The notes under the pieces were generated by a model. The model was not told the origin of the DNA. It ran no database searches and saw nothing but the letters and a program-made list of their open reading frames with translations. The position numbers were made by a program, and so were the translations under genes. From assembly GCF_020012125.1 (NCBI RefSeq), contig NZ_JAIFAG010000002.1, positions 1-64,000 of the forward strand: 64,000 nt of DNA. The letters run 5' to 3'. Numbering within the stretch: the first letter of the stretch is position 1; each line of letters opens with the position of its first letter. This document shows, piece by piece, positions 1 through 8,587 of the stretch. The stretch comes from Hymenobacter psoromatis (lineage in GTDB: Bacteria; Bacteroidota; Bacteroidia; Cytophagales; Hymenobacteraceae).

Positions 1-156
1 TTACTCCTCCCCCCAACAAGTTAGTTATGGTCAGGCAAAACGGCCACTCTACCAAGTAGCTGTTCACTACCCTAACTTAGGTAACTTTTAAGGGGGTAGG
101 TTAGGCTGTCGGCTTCCCCCGCACCAACTACCGCCTACTATTTTTTCCCGTTCGCC

Positions 157-1497
157 ATGTTCTTTTCACTTCATCTAGTGCTAGTGGTGGGGTTGCTACC
201 GCAGGTGGCCGCCGCGCAGGCGCTGCTCCCAGCCGCGTTGCCTAGCGATGCCTTTCAAGCCAAAGCCCTCCTCGCGCTCTCGGATGCCGACATGATTCCC
301 GCCGCCTACGTCACCGGTCAGCTGGGCCCCCCGGCCGGTGCCGACGCGCTGACGGTGGCCGCCTTTGACGGGCACCGAGCGCAACCGGTCAGCGTCAAAA
401 CCTTACCCATTAGCAACTCCGTGGTGGGGCCGCCGGCCTCTCTGGCCCTTACGCCCGACGGGCGCTACGCCATCCTGGCCGAGGTGCTGGGGCCCCGCCC
501 GACCGCCCAGGCTACCCTGGCCGACCTGCCCAACGGCCGGACCCTGACAGTAGTGGACCTGGCCGACCCGCAACGTCCCCGCGTGGTGCAGCGCCTCCCG
601 GGCCCGGCCCGCGTCAGCTCCGTCTCCATCAGCGCCGATGGCGCGCTGGTCGCGCTGGCCGTCAATCCCAGGGGCGATGGCACGGGTACGCCGCTCTGGC
701 TCTACCACCTGGCCCAGGGGCAGCTCTCGGGCGGCGTGGCGGTGGCCATTCCCGGCTGGACGGCCGGGGAAACGCTGGTGAACGCGCTGTTTCATCCCAG
801 CCGGCCCCTGCTGGCGCTCACCAACCAAACCCGGGCGCGCGTGCTCTTCGCCGAGGTGCAGGCCGTGGGCAGCACCTGGCAGCTGGTGCCCTGGGGCGAG
901 CCGGTCGCGCTGGAGCAGGGCCCCTTTCTGACCTGTTTTAGCCCCGACGGGCACTACTTCTTTGCCAATGCTACCTATACCGGGGGGGCGGCCCCGGCGC
1001 TGCCTTACCGCATGCCGCGGGGTGCGGTGCTGAGCGTGCGCCTGGAGGCGCAGCGTGACGCGCACGGCCAGCCCGTGCACCTGGTGACGTCCCGCGCCCC
1101 AACCGGCATCCTACCGGAAGGCTTAGCGGTGAGCCCCGATGGCCAGTTGCTGGTGACCGTGAACCTGGAGCAAACGACCGACCCCCTCGGCACGCCCGGG
1201 CGTAGCCGGTACGCTTCCCTGTCCTTGTTCGCCTTCGAGGCCACGACCGGGGAGTTAACGGCGGCCGGCGACTTTGCCTTTGATGGGCTGCTGCCCGAGT
1301 CGGCCGTGTTTGATAACAGCAGTCGGCGGCTGGCGGTGGCCAACTTTGGCCAGTTGGACGACCCCGCCGCCGCCGGCAGCCTCGACTTCTGGCGCGTGGT
1401 GGGCGAGGCGCATGGCCCCGAGCGCCTGCAACTAGTCAAAACGAAGTACGCTCTCCCCGTGCAGCGCGGCGTGAATACCCTGGGCATCGTTCGCTAG
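157..1497 (+). CDS. Secreted beta-propeller (lactonase/WD40-like) protein
   Basis: 446 residues. The first ~20 residues form a hydrophobic signal peptide ending near AAAQA, so export is expected. The rest has repeated blade-like motifs of the type SPDG/SADG (near residues 95, 160, 260 and 325), each followed by a hydrophobic strand such as LLVTVN, as in YVTN/lactonase or PD40 beta-propellers. No catalytic residues could be assigned. The ATG is preceded by a short intergenic stretch without a clear Shine-Dalgarno site. The gene stands alone. Fold is moderately sure; substrate unknown. Confidence 0.7.
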   Translation: MFFSLHLVLVVGLLPQVAAAQALLPAALPSDAFQAKALLALSDADMIPAAYVTGQLGPPAGADALTVAAFDGHRAQPVSVKTLPISNSVVGPPASLALTPDGRYAILAEVLGPRPTAQATLADLPNGRTLTVVDLADPQRPRVVQRLPGPARVSSVSISADGALVALAVNPRGDGTGTPLWLYHLAQGQLSGGVAVAIPGWTAGETLVNALFHPSRPLLALTNQTRARVLFAEVQAVGSTWQLVPWGEPVALEQGPFLTCFSPDGHYFFANATYTGGAAPALPYRMPRGAVLSVRLEAQRDAHGQPVHLVTSRAPTGILPEGLAVSPDGQLLVTVNLEQTTDPLGTPGRSRYASLSLFAFEATTGELTAAGDFAFDGLLPESAVFDNSSRRLAVANFGQLDDPAAAGSLDFWRVVGEAHGPERLQLVKTKYALPVQRGVNTLGIVR

Positions 1498-1876
1498 GCC
1501 ATCCAGTCTTACCTTATCCTTAAGGGCAGTTCTAAAACGGCTCTAAAAAGGCCGATTCCAAGCAATTGAGGTGGGGTGACAAGCTCAGCAAAAAGGATTT
1601 CCTTTGTGATGAGCGTCGAATCTATTGTTGCCAACAACCACTGAATCAGTTAATTAATCGCTTAACGTATAAATCCGCCCGTTTGCAACAATAACCCCTA
1701 AGCGGGCAGCTACTCGCCAGGCAAGCGCGGAAGGTAGTCGCAGGTTTTCCCCTGGCTGCTTAACAATCCCCGCTGCTCCGCCAAAATTCGCCCACTTGGC
1801 CTTCGAGTTGTTTTCCGTTCCTGCTTTAGGGCGACCCCCATAGAGCATTCCAAGGGGCGACAGATTCGACTTTTGG

Positions 1877-1895
1877 ACCAAACTTTTAACCAAGG
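1877..1895 (-). repeat. Solo Tn3-type terminal repeat remnant
   Basis: These 19 bases are identical to 41325-41343, the outer part of the right terminal inverted repeat of the transposon at 35122-41345. The inner part diverges after one further base. No transposase is attached, so this is a leftover end of a related element, or a one-ended remnant of a deletion. Confidence 0.7.
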
Positions 1896-1953
1896 TCATC
1901 ATCATGGACGGCGGCATAGCCGTGTGGTAGGCCCCGGCATCGCCCGAAAATCC

Positions 1954-2018
1954 AACGAGCAGCACCCACCTTGCGGCAATACGCTGAACGTATTGCCGCA
2001 AGGTGGGTGCTGCTCGTT
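1954..2018. repeat. Perfect 30-bp-arm inverted repeat, 5-nt loop
   Basis: Arms 1954-1983 and 1989-2018 are exactly complementary around the loop CTGAA. It lies 30 bp past the stop of the minus-strand SDR gene at 2048. It could act as a terminator for that gene, although no T-run follows the arm on the minus strand; a transposition-derived palindrome is the alternative. Confidence 0.85.
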
Positions 2019-2047
2019 ATTAATTATTGATATAATTAATAAATTTT

Positions 2048-2812
2048 TTACAGAAACATGCCGCCCGAGGCTTCCAGGCGCTGGGCATTCACCCAGCCGG
2101 CTTCTTCCGAGCAGAGGAAGGCCACCACGCCGCCAATATCGTCGGGCCGGCCCACGCGGCCCAGGGCCGTTTGCGAGGCCAGAAACTGGTTGATGTTAGC
2201 ATTGTCACGCACGGCCCCGCCGCCGAAATCAGTTTCGATGGCGCCGGGGGCCACCGTATTCACGGTGATGCCGCGCATGCCCAGCTCCTTGGCCTGGTAG
2301 CGCGTCAGCACTTCCACGGCCCCTTTCATGGCCGCGTAGGCCGCGTAGCCGGGCAGCGCGAAGCGGGCCAGGCCCGTAGAGATGTTGATAATGCGGCCGC
2401 CATCGGCCAGCAGCGGCAGCGCCTGCTGGGTGAGAAAGAAGGGCCCCTTGAGGTGAATGTTCACCAGCTGGTCAAACTGCGCTTCTGTGGTGCTGGCGAA
2501 GGGCGCGTGGATGCCGATGCCCGCGTTGTTAATAAGAAAGTTGAGCTTGTCCGTCTGGAAGGTGTTGCGCAGCACGGCCTGCACCTGGGCGAAGAAGCCA
2601 GCAAAGTTCTGGCTCTCGCCTACGTTGAGCTGCAACGCGGCAGCCTTGCGGCCTAGCTGCTCGATTTCGGCCACCACGGCTTGGGCTTCGGCCTGCTGGC
2701 TGTTGTAGGTGAGCAGTACGTCAATGCCCTTGCGGGCCAGAGCGAGGGCCATGTTTTTGCCGAGGCCACGGCTTCCGCCGGTAACGAGGGCGACAAGGGA
2801 GGTTGGGGTCAT
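2048..2812 (-). CDS. SDR family NAD(P)-dependent oxidoreductase
   Basis: 254 residues, classical short-chain dehydrogenase length. The N-terminal dinucleotide-binding motif TGGSRGLG is near residues 12-19, NNAG near residue 92, and the Ser/Tyr-x-x-x-Lys active site shows as INIS ... YAAYAAMK. The C-terminus (WVNAQRLEASGGMFL) is the usual family ending. The ATG at 2812 was chosen over a longer in-frame extension because it places the Rossmann strand at the N-terminus. The AraC gene just upstream on the same strand probably controls it. Substrate cannot be told. Confidence 0.9.
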   Translation of the reverse strand: MTPTSLVALVTGGSRGLGKNMALALARKGIDVLLTYNSQQAEAQAVVAEIEQLGRKAAALQLNVGESQNFAGFFAQVQAVLRNTFQTDKLNFLINNAGIGIHAPFASTTEAQFDQLVNIHLKGPFFLTQQALPLLADGGRIINISTGLARFALPGYAAYAAMKGAVEVLTRYQAKELGMRGITVNTVAPGAIETDFGGGAVRDNANINQFLASQTALGRVGRPDDIGGVVAFLCSEEAGWVNAQRLEASGGMFL

Positions 2813-2883
2813 GTTGCGGAGAATTTTAGTTTCTGCAAAATTCCGACACCGGGGCCGTCGAAAAATGGTCTGCTTCTCAGTAT

Positions 2884-3273
2884 TTATTGTGCTGCCTGCG
2901 CCAGCCAAGCCCGGCGGTAGCGCAGGGGTGTAGTGCCGCTCAGGCGCTTGAAGAACTTCACAAAGTTGGTGGGCTCGCTGTATGTCAGCTTCTCGCCGAT
3001 TTCGGCTACCGAGAGCGCCGTTTCGCACAGAAATCGCTGGGCTTCCGCCAATAGCCGGGCTTCGATGAAGTCGCAAGGGCTGGTGCCCAGCGTCAGCTTA
3101 ATCGTGTTGCTCAGGTGCGTGGGATGGATAAAGAGCCGGTCGGCAAACTCCTTCGTATGCAGCATAGTGTCGGTCCGGTCGTGCAGTACGTCATCGAAAT
3201 GTTGGGCAACCAAGCGGGTAAAATCGGCGGTTATCTCGTCTTTGCGGGACAATACTTTTAGCGGCAAGGGCAT
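2884..3273 (-). CDS. AraC-family transcriptional regulator (DNA-binding domain only)
   Basis: 129 residues that consist almost entirely of the two helix-turn-helix AraC module: the first helix pair around FADRLFIHPTHLSNTIK, the second around SVAEIGEKLTYSEPTNFVKF. There is no N-terminal sensing domain, as in a common short Bacteroidota subgroup. It lies 71 bp upstream of the SDR gene on the same strand and is the likely regulator of that gene. Confidence 0.85.
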   Translation of the reverse strand: MPLPLKVLSRKDEITADFTRLVAQHFDDVLHDRTDTMLHTKEFADRLFIHPTHLSNTIKLTLGTSPCDFIEARLLAEAQRFLCETALSVAEIGEKLTYSEPTNFVKFFKRLSGTTPLRYRRAWLAQAAQ

Positions 3274-3498
3274 CGTAGTGAAGCAACAGTTTTTATCTCC
3301 TACTATAACCAGGAAGAGACCGTTATGGTATACTGAGGGAGCTTATAATTTTCGTTTTTAGGGGAAATCCTGTTCAGTGAAACGGTTGTTTTTTGAACAA
3401 CTGCATACGGGTGGGTAGCGGCTAATCGGGCTCGTATTGGCCGAATGGAACGGAATTACCACCTTTAGCCGACCGATTACCCCACGCTCCCGCTGCCC

Positions 3499-6459
3499 AT
3501 GCCTCGTCGTTCTATTCTTTCGGCGACGGAGCGGGAGCACCTGCTGGCGTTGCCCGAAAGCCCCGAGGAGTTCATCCGACAATACACCTTCAGTGAAGCC
3601 GACCTGTCGCTGATTAATCAACACCGCGGCGCGGCCAATCGCCTGGGCTTTGCCGTGCAACTCTGCTACCTCCGTTTTCCGGGCGTGGTGCTGGGCACGG
3701 ACCAGTTGCCGGCCCCCTCCTTGCTCGCGTTTGTGGCCCCCCAGTTGAAGCTGACGGTACCCGATTGGGCGGTGTATGGCCAACGCGAGCAAACCCGGCG
3801 CGAACACCTGTTGGAACTGCAAGCAGCGTTTGGGTTCCAGACGTTTGGTTTGCCGCATTACCGGGCCGCCGTACCGTGGCTCGCCGAAGTTGCCCGGCAA
3901 ACGGACAAAGGCGTGGTGCTGGTCCAGGCGCTGCTGGGGCACTTGCGCCGCCAGGGCATCCTGTTGCCTTCCATTGCCGTTCTCGAACGCCTTAGCGCGG
4001 AGGCCTTAACGCGGGCCAATCGTTGGCTTTATCAGACGCTGACCGAGGATTTGACCCCGGAAACCCGGCAAGCGTTGGAAACCCTGCTCACCCGCCGCGA
4101 GGGCAGTGCCCTGACGTGGCTGGCGTGGCTCCGGCAAGCTCCCGCCGCCCCCACTTCGCGGCAGCTGCTCGAACACCTGGCCCGCCTGGCGGCGTGGCAA
4201 CAGCTGGGCCTACCGGCGGAGCTGGCGCGGCGGGTCCACCAAAACCGGCTGCTCAAAATCGCCCGGGAAGGGGCACAGATGACACCGGCGGACCTGGCCA
4301 AGTTTGAGCCAGCGCGTCGCCTGGCCACGCTGGTGGCCCTCGCCCTAGAAGGCACGGCCACCGTGCTGGACGAACTGCTCGACCTGCACGACCGCATTGT
4401 GGGCAAGGTATTCAACGCGGCCAAAAACAAGCACCAGCAGCAGTTTCAGGCCTCCGGCAAGGCCATTAACCAGCAAGTGCGCCTGTTCGGGCGCATTGGG
4501 CAGGCCCTGCTCACGGCCCGCACGACGGGTACGGACCCGTTCGCGGCCATCGAAGCGGTGCTGCCGTGGGAGGAATTCACTGCCAGCGTAGACGAAGCAC
4601 AGCAGCTGGCCCAACCGGCCGATTTTGACTTTCTGCCCCGCGTGGGCGAGCACTACGCCACCCTGCGTCGCTACGCCCCCGCATTTTTGGCCGCCCTGCC
4701 GCTGCGGGCGGCCCCGGCCGCGAGGAGTCTGCTGGCGGCAATTGATATACTGCGCTCGATGAACGCGACGGGGGCCCGCAAGCTGCCGGCCGATGCGCCG
4801 ACGGCCTTTATCAGCAAGCGCTGGCAGAAGTTGGTACTGACGGACCAGGGGCTGGACCGCCGCTATTACGAGCTGTGCGCTCTGGCCGAACTCAAAAATG
4901 CGCTGCGCTCGGGCGATATGTGGGTGCTGGGCTCGCGCCAGTTCAAGGACTTTGAGGAGTACCTGGTACCGGCAGAGCCGTTTGCCGCTCTGCTCCGGGC
5001 CGGCGAGCTACCGTTGGCTGTGGAACCGAGCGGGGAACGGTACCTGCACCAGCGACTCGCGCACCTGACCCAGCAGCTGGAAACGGTCAATCGCCTGGCC
5101 GCCGCCGGCGAATTGCCGGACGCGAGTCTGACCGCGGCCGGCCTGAAAATTACGCCCCTCGATGCGGCCGTGCCGGACGCGGCCCAGACCTTGATTGACC
5201 AGGTGGCCCGCCTGCTGCCCCACGTCAAGATTACGGACCTGCTACTCGAAGTCGACGAGTGGACCGGGTTCAGCCGCCATTTCACGCACCTGAAAACCGG
5301 GACTCCAGCCAAAGACCCGGCGCTGTTGCTGACGACCTTGTTGGCCGATGGGTTGAACCTGGGCCTAACCAAAATGGGCGAGTCCTGTCCCGGTAGTACC
5401 CCTGCCAAGCTGTCCTGGCTCCAGGCCTGGCACATCCGCGATGATACCTACTCGCTGGCCCTGGCCGAACTGGTCAACGCGCAGCTGCGCCATCCGTTCG
5501 CGGCCCATTGGGGCGACGGCACCACCTCTTCATCGGATGGGCAGCGGTTCCGGGCCGGGGGACGGGCCGAGAGCACCGGCCACATCAATCCCAAGTACGG
5601 GGCCGAGCCGGGCCGGCTGTTTTACACCCACGTCTCGGACCAGTACGCGCCCTTCAGCAGCCAGGTCATCAACGTCGGCGTGCGCGATGCGACTTATGTG
5701 CTCGACGGCTTGCTCTACCACGAATCCGACCTGCGCATTGCCGAGCACTACACCGATACGGCCGGCTTTACCGACCACCTGTTTGCCGTGATGCCGCTGC
5801 TGAGCTACCGCTTCGCCCCCCGCATCCGCGACCTGAGCGATACGAAATTGTACGTGCCACCGGGCTCCCCGGCGTACGAGGCCTTGCAGCCCCTGCTGGG
5901 CGGGACGCTTAACGTGCGGCACATCCTGGCCCACTGGGAAGAAATTTTGCGCCTGGCCACCTCCATCAAGCAAGGTACCGTGACGGCCTCGCTCATGCTG
6001 CGCAAGCTCGGCAGCTACCCGCGCCAGAACGGGCTGGCCGTGGCCCTGCGCGAACTGGGTCGCATCGAGCGGAGCCTGTTCGTTCTGGACTGGCTGCAAA
6101 GCGTCGACTTGCGCCGCCGCGTGCAGGTCGGGCTCAACAAGGGCGAAGCGCGCAATGCGTTGGCCCGCGCCGTCTTCTTCCACCGGCTGGGCGAAGTCCG
6201 GGACCGGGGTTTCGAGCAGCAACGCTACCGCGCCAGTGGCCTGAATCTGCTTACGGCCGCCATCGTGTTGTGGAACACGGTGTATCTCCAGCGCGCCGTG
6301 CAGGCCCTACGCGCCCACGGCCAGCCCGTGGACGACGCGCTGTTGCCCTACTTATCGCCGCTGGGCTGGGAGCACATCAACCTGACCGGGGATTATTCGT
6401 GGCGCACCAAACGGGCGACTGGCAAATTTCAGCCCCTACGGCCCCTTCACAGGCCTTAA
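3499..6459 (+). CDS. tnpA: Tn3-family transposase TnpA
   Basis: 986 residues, full length for the family. The N-terminal DUF4158-type DNA-binding part starts with LSATEREHLLALP, and the C-terminal DDE domain keeps the catalytic landmarks: Asp680 in SSSDGQRF, Asp753 in HYTDTAGFTDH and the Glu of ELGRIERSLF (852-857). It acts by replicative transposition between terminal repeats. The stop codon lies inside the right repeat, the usual Tn3 arrangement. No frameshift is seen, so it is probably active. Confidence 0.95.
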   Translation: MPRRSILSATEREHLLALPESPEEFIRQYTFSEADLSLINQHRGAANRLGFAVQLCYLRFPGVVLGTDQLPAPSLLAFVAPQLKLTVPDWAVYGQREQTRREHLLELQAAFGFQTFGLPHYRAAVPWLAEVARQTDKGVVLVQALLGHLRRQGILLPSIAVLERLSAEALTRANRWLYQTLTEDLTPETRQALETLLTRREGSALTWLAWLRQAPAAPTSRQLLEHLARLAAWQQLGLPAELARRVHQNRLLKIAREGAQMTPADLAKFEPARRLATLVALALEGTATVLDELLDLHDRIVGKVFNAAKNKHQQQFQASGKAINQQVRLFGRIGQALLTARTTGTDPFAAIEAVLPWEEFTASVDEAQQLAQPADFDFLPRVGEHYATLRRYAPAFLAALPLRAAPAARSLLAAIDILRSMNATGARKLPADAPTAFISKRWQKLVLTDQGLDRRYYELCALAELKNALRSGDMWVLGSRQFKDFEEYLVPAEPFAALLRAGELPLAVEPSGERYLHQRLAHLTQQLETVNRLAAAGELPDASLTAAGLKITPLDAAVPDAAQTLIDQVARLLPHVKITDLLLEVDEWTGFSRHFTHLKTGTPAKDPALLLTTLLADGLNLGLTKMGESCPGSTPAKLSWLQAWHIRDDTYSLALAELVNAQLRHPFAAHWGDGTTSSSDGQRFRAGGRAESTGHINPKYGAEPGRLFYTHVSDQYAPFSSQVINVGVRDATYVLDGLLYHESDLRIAEHYTDTAGFTDHLFAVMPLLSYRFAPRIRDLSDTKLYVPPGSPAYEALQPLLGGTLNVRHILAHWEEILRLATSIKQGTVTASLMLRKLGSYPRQNGLAVALRELGRIERSLFVLDWLQSVDLRRRVQVGLNKGEARNALARAVFFHRLGEVRDRGFEQQRYRASGLNLLTAAIVLWNTVYLQRAVQALRAHGQPVDDALLPYLSPLGWEHINLTGDYSWRTKRATGKFQPLRPLHRP

Positions 6460-6492
6460 CGTGCTATTTATTCCGTTTTCTGAGAGGACCCC
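6455..6492 (-). repeat. Tn21-like right terminal inverted repeat
   Basis: Read on the minus strand it starts GGGGTCCTCTCAGAAAACGG and ends CACGTTAAG, which is the pattern I recall for Tn21-subgroup ends, differing at only a few positions. It overlaps the transposase stop codon and supplies the last codons of the truncated helicase. Confidence 0.85.
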
Positions 6493-6758
6493 TGGTAGCG
6501 GCTGCCCCGCATCACGTAGCGAAAAGCCAGCGAATGAGCGGTTTCAACGACCACGTTAGGTAGCCCGGCCGCCTGAAACTTGCGAATGGCTTCCTGCCGC
6601 ACCGTCTTATTAAAAGCCAAGTACAAGATGCGCGCCGTGACGGGTTGAGCGCGGGCGTATTCTACCATCGTAGTGGTTTTTCCACTCCCGGCTACTGCGT
6701 TGATTTTCAGGTGCCCTTGAAAAGCCAAAATGGCGGTTTGCTCAGCCGTAAGATTCAT
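6468..6758 (-). pseudogene. UvrD-type helicase, N-terminal fragment cut by the transposon
   Basis: 96 residues remain of a superfamily 1 helicase. LTAEQTAIL is the Q motif and AVAGSGKTTTM is Walker A; YLAFNKTVRQEA and TAHSLAFR follow as in UvrD/F-box helicases. The last residues (about GSSQKTE) are encoded by the transposon terminal repeat, so the gene was cut after roughly 88 codons. Motifs II to VI are missing, so it cannot work as a helicase. Confidence 0.85.
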
Positions 6759-7107
6759 CGCTATTAATTTCTACAGGCAGTTTGGGCAAACTCAGTACCA
6801 ACAAGGTGAATTTCGCAAAGAGCAGCTAAATGTACTTGCTGGAGATGTTTGAGCGACTCCCTGCGGGCCGGGCTGTGCGGGGCTCCGGCTGCGCCTACGG
6901 TCCTATGGACTAAACCCCTCCCATCCCTGTCGCGAACAAAATGGAAAGCTTAGCAACGTGATGTTAACGAGTGGTGAGCGGTGCTTTAAGCTTTTATACC
7001 CGCACAGTCAGCCGCATATTTTCGGTCAGCGTGCGCTGGTGGCGAGTATTAACCATGCTTTTACCGATGTGCGGCAAGCCAGACCAAAGCACTGTGCTTT
7101 TTAAAAG
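6759..7107. other. Intergenic region without recognised gene
   Basis: No gene is supported. Part of it (around 6927-6955, CCATCCCTGTCGCGAACAAA) recurs near 19768 ahead of another copy of the same promoter module, so the conserved upstream block may be longer than the module itself. Confidence 0.5.
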
Positions 7108-7250
7108 GAACAAAAGGGAAAAAATGCACCCATCGTGCCACAATAAAGATGTAAAAATTACTTAAATAAAGATGTAATTTGTGCAACAATAAAGAGTCAG
7201 CATGCGTTTAAATAATATAAGCAGCAAGCAATAAACCAACTCTTTAAGTC
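7108..7250 (+). promoter_or_regulatory. Conserved promoter/leader module, copy 1 of 4
   Basis: It shares with 8274-8415, 19855-19996 and 21167-21303 an ordered series of motifs: an AACAAAAGGGAAAA-like start, two AAAGATGTA blocks, an ATGCAACA-like block and TTTGCGTTTAAT-like sequence followed by an AAGCA-rich stretch up to the ATG. The distance from the first motif to the start codon is 143 bp here. The duplicated GATGTA block looks like an operator. Drives the ArdC-like gene. Confidence 0.7.
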
Positions 7251-8162
7251 ATGAAAAGCGCCGCTCCCTTCGCCCCCCGTGCCGATGTTTACGAAGTAAT
7301 AACTAACCGCATTATCTTGGCCCTAGAAAACAGGGTTACACCGTGGAAACAGGGGTGGAACGCAGCCCACAACGCGCCCCGCAACTACCGGAGTAAGCAC
7401 GCTTACCAGGGCATCAACGCCTTTCTGTTGGGGATGCTGAAATACGAGCAGGCGTATTTTCTCACCTTTAACCAAGCCCGCGAGTTGGGCGGCTGCGTGC
7501 GCAAGGGCGAGAAGGGAATGCCGGTAGTTTTCTACAAAGTGGGCAAGAAGGAGGACGCCAAAGGCCAGGAGAAAAAGGTAGCCATCTTGCAGTATTCCAC
7601 CGTCTTTAACATTGCGCAGATTGACGGGGTAGCGTGGCAACTACCCGAGCTACCCAGCCGGGAGCACACGCCCCAGGAGGCCGCCGAGCAAATACTAGCC
7701 GGCTACGTGGGTGGCCCCCGCATCAACCACGACGGTAGCGAAGCCTTTTATCGCACGAGCACCGACCTAGTAACCATGCCCGAGGCGAGCAACTTCCACA
7801 CGGCCGAAGACTACTATTTGACTTTCTTTCACGAGCTGGCCCACAGCACCGGCCATAGCAAGCGCCTTGACCGCGCCACGCTTACCGAGAAGGCCGCTTT
7901 TGGGAGCGAGTCCTATGCCAAGGAAGAACTTGTAGCCGAGCTGAGCGCCGCTTTTTTGGGCAACGCGGCCGGTATTGATATGAGCCTGACCTTGCCCAGC
8001 AGCGCCAGCTATATAGCTAACTGGTTGCAGGCCCTACGCAACGATAAGCGTCTGATTATTTCCGCCGCCAGCCAAGCGCAAAAGGCCGCAAACCACATTC
8101 TAGGGGTAGTGCCCAGCTACGAAGCCGGCGAGGCAGCCGAGACCACCGAGGCCCCCGAGTAG
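7251..8162 (+). CDS. ardC: ArdC-like antirestriction protein
   Basis: 303 residues. The N-terminal half (about 1-130) matches the ArdC ssDNA-binding domain (NRIILALENRVTPWKQGW, YRSKHAYQGINAFLL). The C-terminal half is a zincin-like metallopeptidase domain with HELAHSTGH near residue 199 and the family ending NYLANWLQ-like SYIANWLQALRND. Such proteins protect incoming plasmid ssDNA from host restriction during conjugation. It is first behind a conserved promoter module, consistent with early expression after plasmid entry. Confidence 0.9.
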   Translation: MKSAAPFAPRADVYEVITNRIILALENRVTPWKQGWNAAHNAPRNYRSKHAYQGINAFLLGMLKYEQAYFLTFNQARELGGCVRKGEKGMPVVFYKVGKKEDAKGQEKKVAILQYSTVFNIAQIDGVAWQLPELPSREHTPQEAAEQILAGYVGGPRINHDGSEAFYRTSTDLVTMPEASNFHTAEDYYLTFFHELAHSTGHSKRLDRATLTEKAAFGSESYAKEELVAELSAAFLGNAAGIDMSLTLPSSASYIANWLQALRNDKRLIISAASQAQKAANHILGVVPSYEAGEAAETTEAPE

Positions 8163-8210
8163 GCTAGGGGCAGCAGTCCGGCCGGACCTAGGGTGGCCGG
8201 AAAAGAAGAA

Positions 8211-8271
8211 TTTGCAATTGCAAAAAGTAGAATGTATGCCACCGGCAGCAAATGATTTTGCAATTGTAAAA
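8211..8271. repeat. Two copies of the CAATTG palindrome
   Basis: TTTGCAATTGCAAAAA at 8211-8226 and TTTTGCAATTGTAAAA at 8256-8271 lie between ardC and the next promoter module. The same 15-17 bp palindrome occurs at five further places in the backbone and nowhere noticed outside it. Confidence 0.75.
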
Positions 8272-8273
8272 GC

Positions 8274-8415
8274 GAAACAAGAGGGAAAATGCCACCCTTA
8301 ATGTCATAAAAAAGATGTATAAAATGCGTAAATAATAGTGTAATTTATGCAACATTAACGAGGCTATTTGCGTTTAATATGTATAAGCAACCAGCAAATA
8401 AACAGCATTTTAGCT
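8274..8415 (+). promoter_or_regulatory. Conserved promoter/leader module, copy 2 of 4
   Basis: Same ordered motifs as copy 1, with 142 bp from the first motif to the ATG. The GATGTA-type block is followed by ATGCGTAAATAATAGTGTA and ATGCAACATTAACG. It appears to drive the run of small genes from 8416 to 11674. Confidence 0.7.
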
Positions 8416-8553
8416 ATGGCTTTTGACTTTTGCGAACTCGCTCCCGGTGAAGTGTCAGCCGACCGCCACGACCCAGCCGACGCAGCCGACCAAACCCCGC
8501 CCCAGGTAAGCGCCGCCGACGTGGCCGCATGGGAAGCTAACCCTTGGTTCTAG
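8416..8553 (+). CDS. Small acidic protein, unknown
   Basis: 45 residues starting MAFDFCELAPGEVS and ending AAWEANPWF, rich in Asp and Ala. A longer frame begins upstream but runs into the promoter module; the ATG at 8416 has the same spacing to the module as the other three module-driven genes. No known domain. First gene of a tightly packed set on the same strand. Confidence 0.6.
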   Translation: MAFDFCELAPGEVSADRHDPADAADQTPPQVSAADVAAWEANPWF

Positions 8554-8587
8554 TCTCTTTTTTCCTACTCCTTACCAGTCCCGCATC

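Larger units (their letters stand above)
1498..2047. other. Intergenic region with transposon-end remnant and hairpin
   Basis: No convincing gene is seen. The stretch holds a solo copy of the outer part of the terminal repeat found on the transposon at 35122-41345 (1877-1895) and a perfect long inverted repeat (1954-2018). A 115-codon open frame on the minus strand runs through both repeats and is probably fortuitous. Confidence 0.6.
3361..6492 (+). mobile_element. Tn3-family transposon carrying only tnpA
   Basis: The right end is a clear Tn3/Tn21-type terminal repeat (6455-6492). The left end is less sure: a GGGG-starting sequence at 3361-3398 keeps a TCAG..AAACGG core that resembles the family repeat but matches the right end poorly. 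Only a transposase lies between; no resolvase or passenger is present. Flanks of 5 bp (3356-3360 and 6493-6497) do not match, so no target duplication is visible. The right end has cut a helicase gene. Confidence 0.7.

Noticed and set aside
1654..2001. 115-codon minus-strand frame left of the SDR gene
   Set aside because: It runs through a solo transposon end and the arm of the long hairpin, so it is unlikely to be a gene.
5530..6222. 230-codon minus-strand frame inside the transposase at 3499
   Set aside because: Antisense to the catalytic domain of a well-conserved transposase; no domain of its own.
3356..6497. 5-bp target duplication of the first Tn3 element
   Set aside because: TTTTA on the left and TGGTA on the right differ, and the left end itself is unsure.
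6971..7165. 64-codon plus-strand frame before ardC
   Set aside because: It overlaps the conserved promoter module and has no coding character.
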